Shown piece by piece: positions 20,959 to 32,940 of a DNA stretch of 64,000 nucleotides. How positions within the stretch are numbered: position 1 is the first letter of the stretch; every line of letters begins with the position of its first letter. This DNA comes from Chimonanthus salicifolius. Taxonomy: Eukaryota; Streptophyta; Magnoliopsida; Laurales; Calycanthaceae. A program made the position numbers and the translations under genes. The stretch covers positions 31,726,869 through 31,790,868 of the forward strand of contig CM023533.1 of the NCBI GenBank assembly GCA_013350335.1, written 5' to 3'. The notes below the pieces were generated by a model that ran no database searches, was not told where the DNA came from, and was given only the letters and a program-made list of their open reading frames with translations.

Positions 20959-23900
20959 ATGGCCACTCTGCCCCATCTCTCTTCGCAACTTCAGCACTTT
21001 ATTACAGTGAGGTTAACTCCAGATAATTATTTGATTTGGAAATCTCAACTATTGCCCTTTCTCCGTGGGTACAATGTCATTGGGTATGTTGATGGCACTC
21101 TATCTGCCCCACCACAGGTTTTGCCTGTCGATCCTAAAGATAAAACTTCCTCCTCTACACAGATCAACCCTGAGTTTCTCACTTGGCAACAAAATGATCA
21201 GCTTCTACTTGGGTGTCTGCTCTCTACTCTCACAGAACCAATTCAAGCTCAATTGGTTGGTGTTCCCACGGCTCGCGCGGCTTGGCTTCAGTTGGAGCGG
21301 TCTTTTTCGTCTCACTCTCCGGCGCGTGTTATGCAACTCCGCCTCCAACTTTTACACATTCAAAAGGGCACTTCTTCTATATTGCAATATCTTACTTCTA
21401 TCAAGTCACTTGCTGATAGTCTTGCGGCGGCCGCTCGCCCTGTCACGGATGATGATCTTGTCCTCGCTACTCTGGGTGGTCTTGGTCCGGCCTATTCTAC
21501 TTTTGTCACTGCCATAAGTACTCGAGCTGAGCCTGTATCCTTCTTTGACCTACAGGGCCTTCTTTACAGTCACGAACTTCGCCTTGCACATGAGGTTGTT
21601 CCGCTTGACGTGCCCGCTCCACAAGCAAACACTTCTACTAGGCAGCAGACACATTATTTCCGCCCATCTCCGCGCGGTTCTTCCTCTCATCCCGCTCGCT
21701 CTCGGGGGCGTGGTGGTGGTCGTTCTCGGGGACGTCCTGTGCAGTCTTCGTCTCCTACTGATCGTGCTTCGGATACTCAACCTAGACGCTCGTCTCGTCT
21801 CATCTGTCAGGTTTGCAACCGCATTGGTCACACAGCCCTGCAGTGTCGCCAGCGTTTCAACAATGCCTTCCAACCTCTGGAATCCACAGCCGCCTACACT
21901 GCTTCTGTCTCGCCTCCCTTTGATAATAGTTGGTTTCCTGACTCCGGTGCTTCTCATCATGTTACGGCGGATCTCAGCAACCTTTCTTTACATTCAGATT
22001 ATTCTGGTCCAGATCACCTAACAGTGGGTAACGGTGCAGGTTTGCCTATTCACCATATTGGTTCTTCTACTATGATTTCCAACAATGACAGATCTTTTCG
22101 TCTTGGTGATATTTTACATGTTCCGTCTATTTCTCGCAACTTATTATCCGTCAATCAGTTTACACGTGATAATAATGTGTTCTTTGAATTTCACCCTGAC
22201 TATTTCTATATTAAGGATCGCACAACGGGGACAATTCTAACTCAAGGATCGAGTAAGAAGGGACTCTATCAGCTCATGCTACATTGCTCACCACACTCAG
22301 CTTCGTCTCCTACCGCGTTTCTTGGCGTACGTGCATCTCTCGAACGGTGGCATTCTCGCATGGGTCATCCTGCTACCCGTATTGTTAGACAGATTATTTC
22401 CACAGCAAAGTTACCTGTTACTCTTCATAATAAAGGTCCGGAGGTGTGCTCTGCGTGCCAGTTTGGGAAAAGTCACAAGCTGCCTTTTTCCAGCTCTCCT
22501 TCTACATCGTCTGCACCATTAGATCTTCTCTTTTCTGATGTATGGGGCCCGGCTCCTACTAGATCTGTTGATGGACATAAGTTTTATGTGGTTTTTGTTG
22601 ATGATTATTCGAAATTTTGTTGGATATTTCCACTTGTTGCTAAATCTGATGTTTTTGATACATTTGTACGTTTTCACCGATTTGTGGAAAAATATTTTAA
22701 TCGTCCTATCAAGGCGATTCAGACTGATTGGGGTGGTGAATATCAACGGTTAAGCCCTTATCTGTTGCAGAGTGGGATTCTTCACAGAGTATCATGTCCT
22801 CATACACATGAGCAAAATGGTTCTGTTGAGCGCAAGCATCGTCATATTGTGGAGACCGGTCTTACCCTAATGGCTCATGCCCATGTCCCTCAGGCCTTCT
22901 GGAACCACGCTTTTGAGACGGCTGTTTATCTAATCAATCGTCTCCCTACTCCTGTCTTGCAGTCTCGTTCTCCACTAGAGGTTTTATTTGGTCAACGCCC
23001 TGACTATTCATTATTTCGGGTTTTCGGCTGTACTTGTTACCCGTATATGCGACCTTATAATCGTCACAAAATGGACCATCGCTCTGTCCTGTGCATCTTT
23101 TTGGGATACAGTACTCGTCATCGTGGTTACAAGTGTTATCATCCCGCCACTCAGAAAGTTATTATAGCACGCCATGTGGTTTTTGACGAAAGTATCTTCC
23201 CTTTTGCAGGTTCTCCTCCTTCGTCTGAGGCGACACATTCATCTGTGTCCCTTCCTGTACCAGTTATTTTTGCTCCTTTACAGCCGCCCAGTTCTTCTGC
23301 TGTACCACATGATGCTATGGTTGAGCCCTCACATGCTCCTCCAGTTGTGCCCACGACGGTCTCCTCAGTGACGTCTCCTCCTGCGGTATCACCTGCTTCT
23401 GCACCATTATTAGCTCCTACTCCTACTTCGCCTGCCTCGGACTCTCCGGCATCTATCGGATCTGCGCCTCATCCTGCTGCCTCCGATTTTGGTGTTTCTT
23501 CTGACTCTTTGGTTGCTCCGTCTTCCACTTCTCTTCATCCTATGCAGACACGTGCTAAGTCTGGTATTATTAAGCGCAAAGCCTTGACTGCTACTAAATA
23601 TGCTTTGCCCTCATCCGACACCTCCGAGATGGTTCCCTCCTGTGTCTCTTCTGCTGTGAAATTTCCTGCTTGGCGTGCTGCTATGAGTACAGAACTTAAT
23701 GCTCTCATTCATCAGGGTACTTGGCTTCTTGTTCCACGTCAACCCTCTATGAACGTTCTTGGCTGTAAGTGGGTTTTCACCCTTAAACGACATGCCGACG
23801 GGTCGATTGCTCGACACAAGGCGCGCCTTGTTGCTAAAGGCTACAATCAACTTCCTGGCGTTGATTATCATGACACCTTTAGTCCTGTGGTTAAGTTTAC

Positions 23901-25191
23901 CACTATCCGGTTGGTTCTTGCTCTTGCAGTTTCACATGGTTGGTCTCTTCATCAGCTTGATGTCAATAATGCCTTTCTTCATGGTCATCTTGACGAAGAT
24001 GTTTATATGAGTCAACCTCCTGGTTTTGTGGATTCTACTCATCCTACGCATGTGTGCCAACTCTTGAAGTCCATCTATGGTCTCAAACAGTCTCCGCGAG
24101 CATGGTTTCGACGACTCAGTGATTTTTTACTCAGTTTGGACTTTACTAGTTCCAAAACTGACGCTTCGTTATTCATCTACCGTCATAATGATATTCTCTT
24201 ATTTCTCCTGGTGTATGTGGATGACATTCTGATTACAAGTAACTCTTCTTCCAAGATTGCTGATATTATCTCCCTCTTGGGCCGTGAATTTTCACTCAAA
24301 GACCTTGGTCGTCTTCATCATTTTCTGGGTATTGAGGTATGTCACACACAGACTGGCGTTCTCCTCTCCCAACGGCACTATGTTCGTGATCTACTCACCC
24401 GTTCTAGTATGCATGATTCAAAACCTGTGAAGTCTCCTGTTGCCTCGTCCATTTCTTTATCACGACATTCTGGCGATCCATTACCAGATGCTACCCTCTA
24501 TCGGAGTATTGTCGGAGGCTTACAGTATTTGACTCTCACGCGTCCTGATATTGCTTTTGCTGTGAACAAGGCCTGTCAGTTTATGCATCAACCCTCTACC
24601 GAGCATTGGGCTTTTGTCAAACGCATCCTTCGGTACCTTAAACAGACTATTTCCTATGGGTTACAGTTTCATCGCTCTTCTCCATTATGTTTGTCTGCCT
24701 TCTCTGATGCTGATTGGGCGGGTTGCCCTGATGATCGGCGATCAACTGGTGGTTTTGCTATCTTTCTCGGCAACAATCTGATCTCTTGGAATTCTAAGAA
24801 ACAACAAACTGTTGCTCGTTCTAGTACTGAAGCTGAATATCGGGCTGTAGCCTCTGCCTCCGCTGAGCTCACATGGTTACTTTCTCTTCTTGGGGAGTTA
24901 CATGTGTGCCTCCCTGGTCCTCCTACTCTTTGGTGTGATAATATTGGTGCTACTTATCTCACTGCCAACCCAGTTTTTCACGCTCGTACAAAGCATGTTG
25001 AGATTGACTTTCACTTTGTTCGAGATATGGTTGCTAGTAAACAACTTGTGGTGAAAATTATCTCAACCAAGGACCAGTTGGCTGATATCTTCACGAAAGG
25101 TCTATCATCCCCTCGTTTTCTGTCCCTTCGTAGCAAGCTCAATCTCGTTGATGGCGAGTTGGGCTTGAGGGGGGCTATTAGAGATAATTAA
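20959..25191 (+). CDS. Ty1/copia gag-pol polyprotein
   Basis: The frame is open from 20812, but the likely start is ATG 20959 ([10 protein letters not shown], good context), which begins a UBN2-type Gag. In order: a CCHC zinc knuckle ([14 protein letters not shown]), an aspartic protease core (DSGASHH), a GAG-pre-integrase HSRMGHP block, an integrase with [14 protein letters not shown] and [10 protein letters not shown] (D-D-E residues present), a reverse transcriptase with KARLVAKGY and YVDDILI, and RNase H with [16 protein letters not shown] and ADIFTKG. The order protease-integrase-RT-RNase H is diagnostic for copia. The stop codon lies a few bases inside the 3' LTR. No frameshift or premature stop was found. 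It is an element of the plant genome, not a free virus. Confidence 0.96.
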   Translation: MATLPHLSSQLQHFITVRLTPDNYLIWKSQLLPFLRGYNVIGYVDGTLSAPPQVLPVDPKDKTSSSTQINPEFLTWQQNDQLLLGCLLSTLTEPIQAQLVGVPTARAAWLQLERSFSSHSPARVMQLRLQLLHIQKGTSSILQYLTSIKSLADSLAAAARPVTDDDLVLATLGGLGPAYSTFVTAISTRAEPVSFFDLQGLLYSHELRLAHEVVPLDVPAPQANTSTRQQTHYFRPSPRGSSSHPARSRGRGGGRSRGRPVQSSSPTDRASDTQPRRSSRLICQVCNRIGHTALQCRQRFNNAFQPLESTAAYTASVSPPFDNSWFPDSGASHHVTADLSNLSLHSDYSGPDHLTVGNGAGLPIHHIGSSTMISNNDRSFRLGDILHVPSISRNLLSVNQFTRDNNVFFEFHPDYFYIKDRTTGTILTQGSSKKGLYQLMLHCSPHSASSPTAFLGVRASLERWHSRMGHPATRIVRQIISTAKLPVTLHNKGPEVCSACQFGKSHKLPFSSSPSTSSAPLDLLFSDVWGPAPTRSVDGHKFYVVFVDDYSKFCWIFPLVAKSDVFDTFVRFHRFVEKYFNRPIKAIQTDWGGEYQRLSPYLLQSGILHRVSCPHTHEQNGSVERKHRHIVETGLTLMAHAHVPQAFWNHAFETAVYLINRLPTPVLQSRSPLEVLFGQRPDYSLFRVFGCTCYPYMRPYNRHKMDHRSVLCIFLGYSTRHRGYKCYHPATQKVIIARHVVFDESIFPFAGSPPSSEATHSSVSLPVPVIFAPLQPPSSSAVPHDAMVEPSHAPPVVPTTVSSVTSPPAVSPASAPLLAPTPTSPASDSPASIGSAPHPAASDFGVSSDSLVAPSSTSLHPMQTRAKSGIIKRKALTATKYALPSSDTSEMVPSCVSSAVKFPAWRAAMSTELNALIHQGTWLLVPRQPSMNVLGCKWVFTLKRHADGSIARHKARLVAKGYNQLPGVDYHDTFSPVVKFTTIRLVLALAVSHGWSLHQLDVNNAFLHGHLDEDVYMSQPPGFVDSTHPTHVCQLLKSIYGLKQSPRAWFRRLSDFLLSLDFTSSKTDASLFIYRHNDILLFLLVYVDDILITSNSSSKIADIISLLGREFSLKDLGRLHHFLGIEVCHTQTGVLLSQRHYVRDLLTRSSMHDSKPVKSPVASSISLSRHSGDPLPDATLYRSIVGGLQYLTLTRPDIAFAVNKACQFMHQPSTEHWAFVKRILRYLKQTISYGLQFHRSSPLCLSAFSDADWAGCPDDRRSTGGFAIFLGNNLISWNSKKQQTVARSSTEAEYRAVASASAELTWLLSLLGELHVCLPGPPTLWCDNIGATYLTANPVFHARTKHVEIDFHFVRDMVASKQLVVKIISTKDQLADIFTKGLSSPRFLSLRSKLNLVDGELGLRGAIRDN
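25167..25174 (+). other. Polypurine tract
   Basis: GAGGGGGG lies one base before the 3' LTR and is the expected primer for plus-strand synthesis. The extra C at 25175 separates it from the LTR start. Confidence 0.85.
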
Positions 25192-25322
25192 GGGACCCGT
25201 GATTATCCTCACCGATAATCATGGGATGGTTGTGTGTATTCCTTATTGGTAGATACTCTTTGTAACCTCTATATATACTGTGTATATACGTGAATGAATA
25301 CGAGGGAAAATATACGTTTACA
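25176..25322 (+). repeat. 3' LTR (147 bp)
   Basis: Same sequence as 20020-20166 by eye. The right target duplication ACATG follows at 25323-25327. Confidence 0.95.
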
Positions 25323-26370
25323 ACATGCATCAGACCCACCCCCGATCCAACGGTGTAGATCATGTGCGGCCCTGGTCCCGGCATCTCTCTCTTTGTCCAA
25401 GGAAGAGCTGCCGCCTATGGACGGTGTGGCCGAGGCGCAGACATTCCCAAGGAAATGCTTCGAAGAAATTATAAAATCTAAACAAAAAGTTTCTCATTTA
25501 AAAATTTAAAAGAAATAATATATATAATCACTTAAATTAAATAAGAAAAACAATTAAATTAGAGCTTTCTTTTATATTTGTTGAAATTAAATAAATAAAA
25601 ATTTTAGTTGAAAACATTCTATATATCTTAATTCAATAAGTGAGAGTTTACGGATTTGAATATCTTTGGTGTATCCTAAAGGTAGTGTGCTCACCTATCG
25701 AAGTTTTACGTTAAATAAAAAAAAAAAGTCACAATTTTTTTTAATTCAATGGTTTAAAGTTAGAGAGCAAGGTAACGATGAAGATATTAGTTATTTTACT
25801 TATATTTATACTTCTCATAATATTTATAGGTTATGTTTTGGTTGTGTCAAGTAAACTTCTTTGTTTATAGGTTCTATTTTGCAATAAGCAAATTTAAGCA
25901 AAAGATTTTTTTTTTATATTAGAATTAGCTCATTATCACATTTGATGATATCATTTTGTGTGATATATATTAGTTTAATTGTTTTTAGAGGTAAAATTGT
26001 AATGGTGTTATAATACCAATAAACTTTTTGCTGCAAGAACTGTGGTAAAATTATAATGGTTTTCGTTTTTTCTTCTTCAATTCTAAGTTTTAATGCTTAT
26101 CATGCTGATTTTTAATATTTCTGCATGACTACAAAATTTTAAGGTGAAAATATTTTAAAAAGTAATTATTCTACTATTTAATAAATTTTAAGTAGTTTAA
26201 ATATAAAGAATAGTCAAAATTCTAGCTTTAAGCGATTGAAGAAAATTTTACTAGTCAGTTTTTAGAAAATTGCATCCAACTCAATCGACGTATTTTCTCA
26301 TTTTTAAAATAAATAAATCCTGGCATAGTTTGTTAGCCTTCATAATCGAGGTAAGACTGATACTATAGAG

Positions 26371-26682
26371 CAGGAGTTCAAATATCGACCGGACTCATTT
26401 CTCTCTCTTCACTTTTTTTTTTTTGAATTTTAGTGGTTTTTTTTAAATAATTGAAAAACAACAATTTAAAAAAAAATTAAAAGTAAATATCGGCTTGGGC
26501 CCACTTCAATATCATTTAAAAAAAAATTTAATGAGATATCGGCCGATATTTGGCCGTATTATCTCGGCGAGATATTGGTCATATCGGCCGATACAATGCG
26601 TATTGACCGAGATATCTCGGCGTTCGAAAACCAGAGATATCTCGGCCAATACTCACGGTATCAGCTGGGATTTCAACCCTTA
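26371..26682. mobile_element. ATCGGCC-rich MITE (family 1), copy 1
   Basis: It starts caggagttcaaatatcg and ends with atttcaaccctta, a degenerate inverted repeat. Candidate 8-bp target duplications are ctatagag and cagtagag (6 of 8). The interior is packed with tatcggccgata-type palindromes, shared with the copies at 27727, 27776, 47608 and 55838. Confidence 0.72.
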
Positions 26683-26858
26683 CAGTAGAGGACTACCATA
26701 AATAATGCAAAACAAGGGCTTGGTCACAAGTTTAGCCCTTCTAGAAATTGGGCCTTTTCGTGTTCCGGACCTGAGTTTATGTTAAGCCCAGCAAATTGAT
26801 GTGTCAGTTTGGATGATGGGAGGTTTATAAAATGCCCATGCTTGCACTTTCACTTTTT

Positions 26859-27073
26859 ATTTTATGACTAAGGTGTTCAGAGGTCTCACCTTTATTGAGA
26901 TAGGGGACATTCTAACTCGATTAATTCTTGAAGATGTGTCAGCCTTCTAATTCGACACACACCGGATAAATAACTACGGAGAGTAGCCCAGAGGAGTGTT
27001 GAGCATGAATCGATCCCAAGGTCTTCTTTCTTGAGGAGAGCGTCTTGACGGTCAAATCAACCCCCACTTGAGT
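26859..27073 (-). mobile_element. SINE-like retroposon, family 2
   Basis: It is flanked by a perfect 17-bp direct repeat ttgcactttcacttttt (26842-26858 and 27074-27090). The left end reads attttatgactaaggtgttc, as in the copies at 40285 and 59624, so the element is in minus orientation. Confidence 0.78.
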
Positions 27074-27112
27074 TTGCACTTTCACTTTTTTGGGCAGGCC
27101 AATGGCCAAGAT

Positions 27113-27304
27113 TAGGTGTACAACTTGGGTATGGCCCAATCCGAACCCGAACCCGACATGAGAAGGCCTGGAAAAATTGGCGTCAGGCTCACCAAGGTTT
27201 GGGGTGGGCTCACTTTTGGGCCCACAATAGTGGGCCAAATTTGACATGGTCATGCCAGGCCTAGTAGATTGAAAGAAATGTTTTTGGGCAAAGTTTCAGC
27301 CCTA
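27113..27304. mobile_element. GGGTCGGG-type MITE (family 3), short copy
   Basis: It starts taggtgtacaacttggg and ends tttcagcccta, with flanks gccaagat and cccaagat (7 of 8). The interior has the aacccgaacccgac text typical of the family. Related copies are at 34960 and 58070. Confidence 0.68.
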
Positions 27305-27726
27305 CCCAAGATTATAGGTAAATACAGAGTAGTGTGGACTACCAAATTGTTAGAAAACAGGCCTATTTATGTTAATTCTAGCGTTGAATTTAATATTTTT
27401 AATACTAATCTAACGGTGAAGATGAGTTAATGGATATCAGCCTTGAACGACTTTGAATAGTCAAATTTCATTTAATGTATTTCTAAATTATTCTTATTTA
27501 TTTATTTTAAATTTTAAAATTAATAATTACAATAGTCTGTTATAACTTCTTTAACATTAAAATTAATTCATTCATAGATATTTCCATAAACCCCAATACC
27601 TCTCAACCTAGCTTCCCTCTCCCAATGTGAGTGCGCCCAAATATGAACTACAATCTTCCCTTTCCAATGTTACTGGGCCCTGTTGGGCTCTATAATAAAA
27701 TCTTGTTGTATATTTATCCTGTACAC

Positions 27727-28455
27727 CAGGGGTAATAATCTCGTTCAATCTAAAATATTGGCCGATAATGCCAATCAGGGGTTAAAAATTCGGTTTGGCC
27801 GAATATGGCCCAATATACATATCAGCCGCAAAATTTCTCTCTCCATTTTTTTAGAATTTTTTTTTTTTAAATTTCTGAGTTTAAAAAATGGATCTTTTTT
27901 GAAAAGGTATTTATTTTTTTTTAAAAAAAATCCTTAATACATAAATATTGGCCGATATCTTGGACGATATTCACTGATATCGACCAGCCCACTGGTGAAA
28001 TGAACTTTTAAAAAAAAAAAAAAAACACTGATATTGGCCGATGCATATCAACGATAAATTTTGGACATCGCCCAATATTGGTGGAATACGGCTGATATAT
28101 AAAGGGTTTAAAATCTGATATATATCGGCCGATACAATATGTATGTATCGACCGATATTAATACCCTTGATGCCAATATTGGAGATACGATTCTCTCTCC
28201 TTTTTTTTTTTTTCAAAATATAGGCCATTTTTTATTTTTTCTGAATAAAAAAAATAAAAAACTGAAAGAAAGCTCATTTTTGAAAAATAATAATTTAAAA
28301 TCAAAAAATATTGGCAGAGTCTAAGAAGGAATCAATTTCTTGTTTTTTAAAAAAAACCAACAATATTTAATGACATCAGCTATCATATCAACCGATATCA
28401 TGTATATACGGCCAATACCTATTGACTATTGTATCCGCCGAGGTTATTACCCATG
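27727..28455. mobile_element. ATCGGCC-rich MITE (family 1), outer copy carrying a nested copy
   Basis: The left end caggggtaataatctcg pairs with the complement of cgaggttattacccatg at the right end (15 of 17 bases). The flanks share ctgta (ctgtacac and ctgtagat), a decayed 8-bp target duplication. Without the nested element it is about 330 bp. Confidence 0.75.
27776..28169. mobile_element. ATCGGCC-rich MITE (family 1), nested copy
   Basis: A perfect 8-bp target duplication ATGCCAAT lies at 27768-27775 and 28170-28177. It starts caggggttaaaaattcgg and ends ccgatattaatacccttg. It is inserted within the outer copy of the same family and is therefore younger. Confidence 0.9.
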
Positions 28456-29341
28456 CTGTAGATGTGAACAGGAATGGTTCCACGGTAAAAGAAAAGAAAA
28501 AAGTGACTCCATTTTCTTCTTTTTTTTTTATTGATAAGATAGTGGCTACTGTATAAAAGGATAAACAGAGAAGCTGTTGCAGACACACTTATTTATTTAA
28601 TACCCGAGTACTCAATACCTCCCTCACCAGATAAGCACAAACAAGTCAAGTTTTCTTAACATGTAAGGCAAGGCACCCCAGTGAGACCCATTTTGAGCTG
28701 GGCCCAAGTGTTACCTAGTTGGTTTACCCGATGGACCAACCTTAGCGAGCCTTCAATGTAGCCCAAACCTTTAGGACAGCCTAAGCCCATCATCTCAGAC
28801 CCATTTAACATACCCAACAAGCCAGAACAAAGTGATGCTAACAGGTCCCTGTAATGACATCACTGGGCCTAGTAAATCCACCCATGCATATTAAGCCCAT
28901 TTGGCATTTAGCTCATTTCCAATTGAGTTCGAGATTTGACTAAACTTTTGAACATATTTATCTCCATCTATCTGATAACTATGCTAGGTCATGGTAATTT
29001 ACTAGTCTCTCCACAACTGCGCTGAAAGTTGAGATATTAAATGCGTTCTCTTTAAACAATTCTATTTTATATTAGAGGTAAAATTAATCTCTACAAACAC
29101 ATGAAACGATCCGAAAGCCCTTTTTTCATTATTAGTACAGGAGGAGTCAAACTCAAAACCTGTTTTTCAACTGGACATTATACATATATTTTAAAAGTGC
29201 TTCACTCTTTATTTTTCTTAAGCAATTAATGACTTTAACAGATTTTTGGAGAGTGCAAATAATATCTAATAAAAATTTAAAAGGCCAGAGCTATCATTAA
29301 TATAATTAACATGACTATTGTGACCCAATCAATCTAACCCA

Positions 29342-29440
29342 GGAGTTGAAATCTCGAATTAACGAGATATATACCTATATAAAAAATGTACAGCCGACAT
29401 CTATCGTATCAACTGAGATTTATTTCACATAGCTAACCTA
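29342..29440. mobile_element. Possible deleted family-1 MITE remnant
   Basis: The text caggaggttg-like caggagttgaaatctcg, followed by cgagatat and cagccgacatc, resembles a family-1 left end and interior, but the right end is not recognisable. Confidence 0.35.
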
Positions 29441-30239
29441 CATTCAACAAGTTTCAATTGATTGGTAGACCTTTAATCCTCTTATTAAATTATCCATCCC
29501 ATAGTTTTATTTTGATCTTAGAAAATCAGTAGTCAAGATACTCAATAGGTCTTGATAATCTATGTAATTATATAATTCTTTAAACATGCCATGAATGCAT
29601 GACAGGGTGGTATTTATTTGAGCACAGAAGGTTAGAAATGTTAACAAAGAAAATGATGATCTGCAGATTCTTCTAACCTATAAAATTATTTCCTTGTGGA
29701 TATGCACTAAACTTAGGATAAGGGATTGAAATAATTCCTTTAGATATGCACAGACTCAACCTCAAATTCGCCTATTTCAAATATGTGGGGCATGCAATGT
29801 CTCACCCCATTAAAATACCCATTCTTTCTCTTCTCTTCTCTTTACTTTTTCAAGGTGACAAAGATACGTCCATATTCTAAATTTCTATGTTGCTTTCAAT
29901 TCACCCTTGCTTTAGATTATTTATATCTTACTTCTTTCTTTTAACAATTATTTATAAAACATGGTTGCATGCGATACTTAGATCTCATCTAATTATCATA
30001 AAATTATATGAATAGATAGATTATTATCAAAACTGTCCTCCACTGAAGAAGGGATCCAGTAAATTTTGCTAGTTCTCGAGTTAAAAATGAATAATTGGAT
30101 AATCTCATAATTAATTCTATAGTAAATATGTATCAAATGAAAATTATAAAAGATTAGATCTAAGTTTGATAAAAATAATAATTTGAACATATTGGATTTA
30201 AAATTAAGTGAGTCACACAAGAAACTCCTGTATCCTGAT

Positions 30240-30654
30240 CGATGTTTTAAAGCCTGGCTCGTGGAGCGACTTGTCTTAGAAGAACGGTGGGTTAAATAAG
30301 GTTTAACTGGTTGACCGTAGTCAAATCCAGTCAAACCCGTGCTATTAATATAATATTATAAATAATATTAAATTATTAACTAAGATTATATTTCATTAAA
30401 ATATATTATTTCTCTCACAAATATAATTAGAAATACCAAAAATTAATAATTGAAAAACCATATTTCCAAAAGAACCAACATCTTCATCTTCATTTAAAAA
30501 AACCAAGGGTTTTTAGGGATCACATGTCAAGGATTTATTAGATCAATAAATCAATCGAGTTGATCTGTAGGTCGTAAAGAATTTTTAATCCAAAAGGGTT
30601 TTTCAATGACTCGATCTATATTTCACCCGGATCACGATTTAGAGTCTAACATTG
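30240..30654 (+). mobile_element. CAATGTT-ended MITE (family 2), copy A
   Basis: It starts cgatgttttaaagcc and ends agtctaacattg. The flanks are atcctgat and atcctatt (6 of 8). The interior matches copy B, including gttaaataaggtt, a run of attaatataatatta and aaccaagggttttt. Confidence 0.8.
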
Positions 30655-31269
30655 ATCCTATTTAAAAAAAAGTCCAAACATTTTGTAATTTTACTTAATT
30701 AGAATATTGAATAAAGAAATACATTTTGTATGATTTGTTTTATCATAAAAGGGCAAATGGTCTTCTGCTGAAATCCTTTCAACAAATGGTGCTTCTTATC
30801 CAAAACAAAAACATCCATCATAACTCATAAGTGCCATGTAAGTGGGTATAATGGCCATAGAACACGGATCATGTTCTTAGTATCATACTATTATACAACC
30901 AAATTGTCCGTACCATCCTCAACATGTATTATCAGATTTTTAATTTGCATCATTAGTCGTAATTGACTGATCAGAAGATTCATTAAAAGGAGAAATTTCA
31001 AGTTTGATATGATAATCTATATTTATATAATTTTTATGATTAACAAATAAATAATATAACATAATTCACCACAACATTCAAAGTTTTTAACTTTCAATAA
31101 AAAAATAGTAAACTAAGATTCACGGCTTTGAAATTTAAACACGTTTAATTTCATTCCATCCTATTCTAATCAGACGTTTATTTATTCCAAGTGGGGTTAA
31201 TTGATTATTTATTTGTTTATTCAAAATATTAATTTTAAATTAACTTCGCATTAAACATGGAAATAATGA

Positions 31270-31830
31270 GAAAGCAGGAAACGGCAACATAGTGGCGGTG
31301 TGTTTAGAACATTCCTGCTGGTGGGGCCTACTGAACAGTACGTGGATAGGGACGGGTGGCACCCCCTCGAAACTGCCGCGAAATGAGGCTATGGATAATG
31401 TGGGTCCCACCCGCCTTAACTGCGATACCATGTCCCCCGGCGAACCATTCACGTGGATACACGTGTACCGCACCGCTAACCTAATTTAGGTATCTGATGA
31501 CGTGAGAATGTGGTCCCCACTGAATCAGCCACTCCTCGTCCTGCAGTTGGTCCACGTGTGCATTCCACACGGAAACGGAATGGTCCAGCGGGCGAGAACC
31601 ACGAGAGGAGCAGCGCAGATATCCCTGTCGGGACGATTCTATATCTGCATCGGGCAATGGCCAATTTGCAAAAGACACGGGATTTATCTTTATTTACGAA
31701 ACTGCCTCCCTGTGTTCGTGTGAAGGTATAGCAGCTTCGTCTTGTCTAAATAGAAGCGATGGCTTTGTGGTAATTCGAGCTGAAACCGGGGGCGATAGAG
31801 TTGGGGTGCGTTATCCGTGAAATTGGTTTT
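31270..31830. promoter_or_regulatory. Isolated GC-rich promoter-like island
   Basis: In otherwise AT-rich DNA, about 550 bp is GC-rich. It holds three CACGTG G-boxes (31450-31455, 31460-31465, 31553-31558), a TGACGTG motif near 31498 and a palindromic class-I-TCP-type site GTGGGTCCCAC (31400-31410). Such clusters are usual in plant promoters. No coding exon with family similarity was found within several kb on either strand; the nearest starts are 25384 (-) and about 39.4 kb (+). It could be a displaced promoter, the remains of a lost gene, or a non-coding transcription unit. Confidence 0.45.
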
Positions 31831-32507
31831 TTTTTTTCCTCCGACAGTACAGCAACGATATCAATGTTCGTTGACGTTGAGTTAGACTAACAAGACATTT
31901 TAATAAGATATACGATGAAATTTATATAAATTAAATTTATTTTACATGTGATTTTATAAATATAAAATATATAAAGATTCAATATTAATTAATAATTTGG
32001 ACTATATAATTTAAGTTTTTAATTGTTGTTAAATATAAATTTTTAATTTTTAAAGTTTAAAATAAAAAGAATAAAAAATAATAAAATTCAAAGTTCATAA
32101 AGAACCTACTTTTGTAATTCTATTTATATTATATTTATCGATTTAAACTTTAAAATTTATTTAATTTAAAAATCTCAATAGAGATGGCGTTAAAAAGCTT
32201 TGAATAGAGCTCACAATTTCTAATTCCTTTCATTCTCAATTAATGAAGTGGCTTTGAAAATGCCCTTTCACATTTCGTTATTTACGTAAATACCCTACTC
32301 CTTTGTATTATCTTTATCCTTTCCCTACTTGTACTATTTACTACAAATCACATGCAGTGTGCATTGGGAATTTGGGATCATTCAAAGGAAATTTTTGTTT
32401 AAATTTTTATACAATTCCCATCAGCACTAATTCTTTTTCTATCCCCATTACATTTATTATAAATTGGATTATTTCATTTATTTTCTTTTTAAGTAATATG
32501 TATAAAA

Positions 32508-32509
<2 letters not shown>

Positions 32510-32538
<29 letters not shown>
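32510..32538. repeat. (TA)n microsatellite
   Basis: Perfect AT dinucleotide repeat of about 29 bases. Confidence 0.95.
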
Positions 32539-32542
<4 letters not shown>

Positions 32543-32940
32543 ATTCTATATTAGAAATGAAACTATATATACAAAATTATTTATAAATCTCGTATATTAA
32601 ATAAATCTAACTAAAGGCGAAGTCAAAATATCCATTCAATTTATTAAATGTTTAAGAATCATTCGCTACAGCCCACCATGTCTTCCACTTAAAAATGTCT
32701 GAGCAACATGTACAGGACCCTCTCGATTTCTAGTCCACTCTTATAAAACGTGTTGGTTGGATAATTCATCCAACAATTTTTGTTTTGTACTAGGTATTAT
32801 TAATGTTGAGTTTGGTGTCTGCCCTTTTCTAAATGAAAAATGGGTGGTCCACCAATTTAGATTTGTTTACCTCTTAGTAGAATAACAATAGACAATTTAT
32901 GCTTTAATTAATCACTCAATCATATAAATTATACAAGAAT

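Larger units (their letters stand above)
20020..25322 (+). mobile_element. Complete Ty1/copia LTR retrotransposon, 5303 bp
   Basis: Two 147-bp LTRs that I read as identical flank a tRNA-Met-type primer site, a leader, one open gag-pol frame and a polypurine tract. The 5-bp duplication ACATG lies on both sides. The element sits in the opposite orientation to the host gene and inside its first coding exon. Identical LTRs and an unbroken 1.4-kb-codon frame indicate a very recent, possibly still active insertion. Its GC content is visibly higher than that of the surrounding introns. Short LTRs and domain order suggest the Ale/Retrofit side of copia, which is a guess. Confidence 0.97.
12530..25384 (-). 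pseudogene. Conserved multi-pass membrane protein gene (YdjM-like motif), first exon split by a retrotransposon
   Basis: Exon 1 runs from the ATG at 25384 to 25328 and resumes at 20019-19756 across the inserted element. The other coding exons are 18335-18255, 14621-14482 and 12788-12530 (stop TAG). Counting one copy of the 5-bp target duplication, the parts join in frame to 266 codons with GT-AG introns. The protein starts MPGPGPHMIYTVGSG and contains FLGPDIGSF, hydrophobic HHPLYYILLLGLPFSLLY, AGSLSHFFLDHLFE, STGWWKSRAPINPDA and PAVGEEADLGVLVF, ending near AQLPL, with several likely membrane helices. It resembles uncharacterised plant membrane proteins. The PDI and SHxxLDH motifs recall YdjM/DUF457-type metal-dependent membrane hydrolases, but the function is inferred only. 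The copia insertion falls in codons 20-21 and is expected to abolish the normal product. Confidence 0.88.

Noticed and set aside
27950..28450. CRISPR-like array of regularly recurring atcggccgat units
   Set aside because: Units are palindromic, irregularly spaced and lie inside MITEs with target duplications; the genome is plant.
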